Positions 54,708-54,813 of a stretch of 54,813 nucleotides of DNA are shown here, one piece after another. This DNA comes from Halanaerobiaceae bacterium ANBcell28 (GTDB taxonomy: Bacteria; Bacillota; Halanaerobiia; Halanaerobiales; DTU029): assembly GCA_037623315.1 (NCBI GenBank), contig JBBJJH010000021.1, positions 1-54,813 on the forward strand, in the 5' to 3' direction. How positions within the stretch are numbered: position 1 is the stretch's first letter; each line of letters opens with the position of its first letter. Both the position numbers and the translations under genes were made by a program. Under the pieces are notes generated by a model. It searched no databases and was not told where the DNA came from. It saw only the letters and a program-made list of their open reading frames with translations.

Positions 54708-54813
54708 AAAAACTAAAGCTAAAAACTAAAGCTAAAGACTAAAGCTAAAGACTAAAGCTAAAGACTAAAGGTAAAGACTAAAGGTAAAGACTAAAGGTAA
54801 AGACTAAAGGTAA
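54708..54813. repeat. 13-bp tandem repeat running off the window
   Basis: Eight consecutive 13-base units start two bases after the glpK stop. The first two are AAAAACTAAAGCT, the next two AAAGACTAAAGCT, the last four AAAGACTAAAGGT. The graded change along the array indicates stepwise expansion. The array is cut by the window end, so its true length is unknown. Confidence 0.95.

Overview
The window is a chromosomal segment of a low-GC anaerobic Firmicute. Strongly AT-rich codon use, acid-rich proteins, the family content (DUF6171, DUF2975 with a small HTH partner, spore-former-type Cu/Zn SOD) and many xylan enzymes suggest a fermentative, plant-polymer-degrading clostridium-like bacterium. 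An order such as Halanaerobiales (Halocella or Halanaerobium relatives) fits, but this is inference. There are no rRNA or tRNA genes, no CRISPR array and no intact transposase.

Region 1 (about 0.7-27.3 kb) is a large arabinoxylan utilisation locus. An AraC regulator (771) and a LacI regulator (3388, with a clear palindromic operator at its own promoter and a related site before the next gene) accompany at least twelve carbohydrate-active enzymes. These are a secreted GH30 xylanase, a secreted GH43 with a CBM6-like end, three further single-domain GH43 proteins, a composite GH43 with an inserted Ig-like segment, GH39, GH95, GH51, GH127 and GH27. Three esterases join them: a secreted CE1-like one, a cytosolic HSL/BD-FAE-like one and an SGNH/GDSL one. 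The layout suggests that exported GH30, GH43-CBM and CE1 enzymes cut and de-esterify xylan outside. Imported decorated oligosaccharides are then stripped of arabinose, galactose or fucose-type units and esters, and hydrolysed to xylose in the cytoplasm. No transporter or xylose-catabolic gene lies in the window.

The gaps in region 1 hold unusual intergenic structure. There is an array of four 62-63 bp units, each folding into a stem with compensatory base changes. Two dispersed copies of a 250-285 bp structured element (11713-11997, 25154-25403) carry the same stem-loop in the opposite orientation. Two long fold-back elements are also present (6142-6357, 17839-18013).

Region 2 (27.3-37.4 kb) is a patchwork of small genes: an HTH/DUF2975 pair, GNAT, a ferritin-like protein, small membrane proteins, an NAD-type isocitrate dehydrogenase, a methyltransferase, Nudix, an APH(3')-like kinase and a phospholipase-C-like protein. 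Between them lie recognisable gene remnants (HAD phosphatase, HD hydrolase, PstS), indicating gene decay and turnover.

Region 3 (37.4-46.2 kb) is amino-acid biosynthesis: argG, a GNAT gene, argH, then homoserine dehydrogenase, aspartokinase, an aspartate-type aminotransferase and dapA, with a small cupin and a small membrane protein in between.

Region 4 (46.4-54.8 kb) holds a YhaO/YhaN (SbcD/SbcC-like) pair, an inositol-monophosphatase-family gene, a Cu/Zn superoxide dismutase on the minus strand, a NagD-type HAD phosphatase and glycerol kinase. It ends in a 13-bp tandem repeat that runs off the window.
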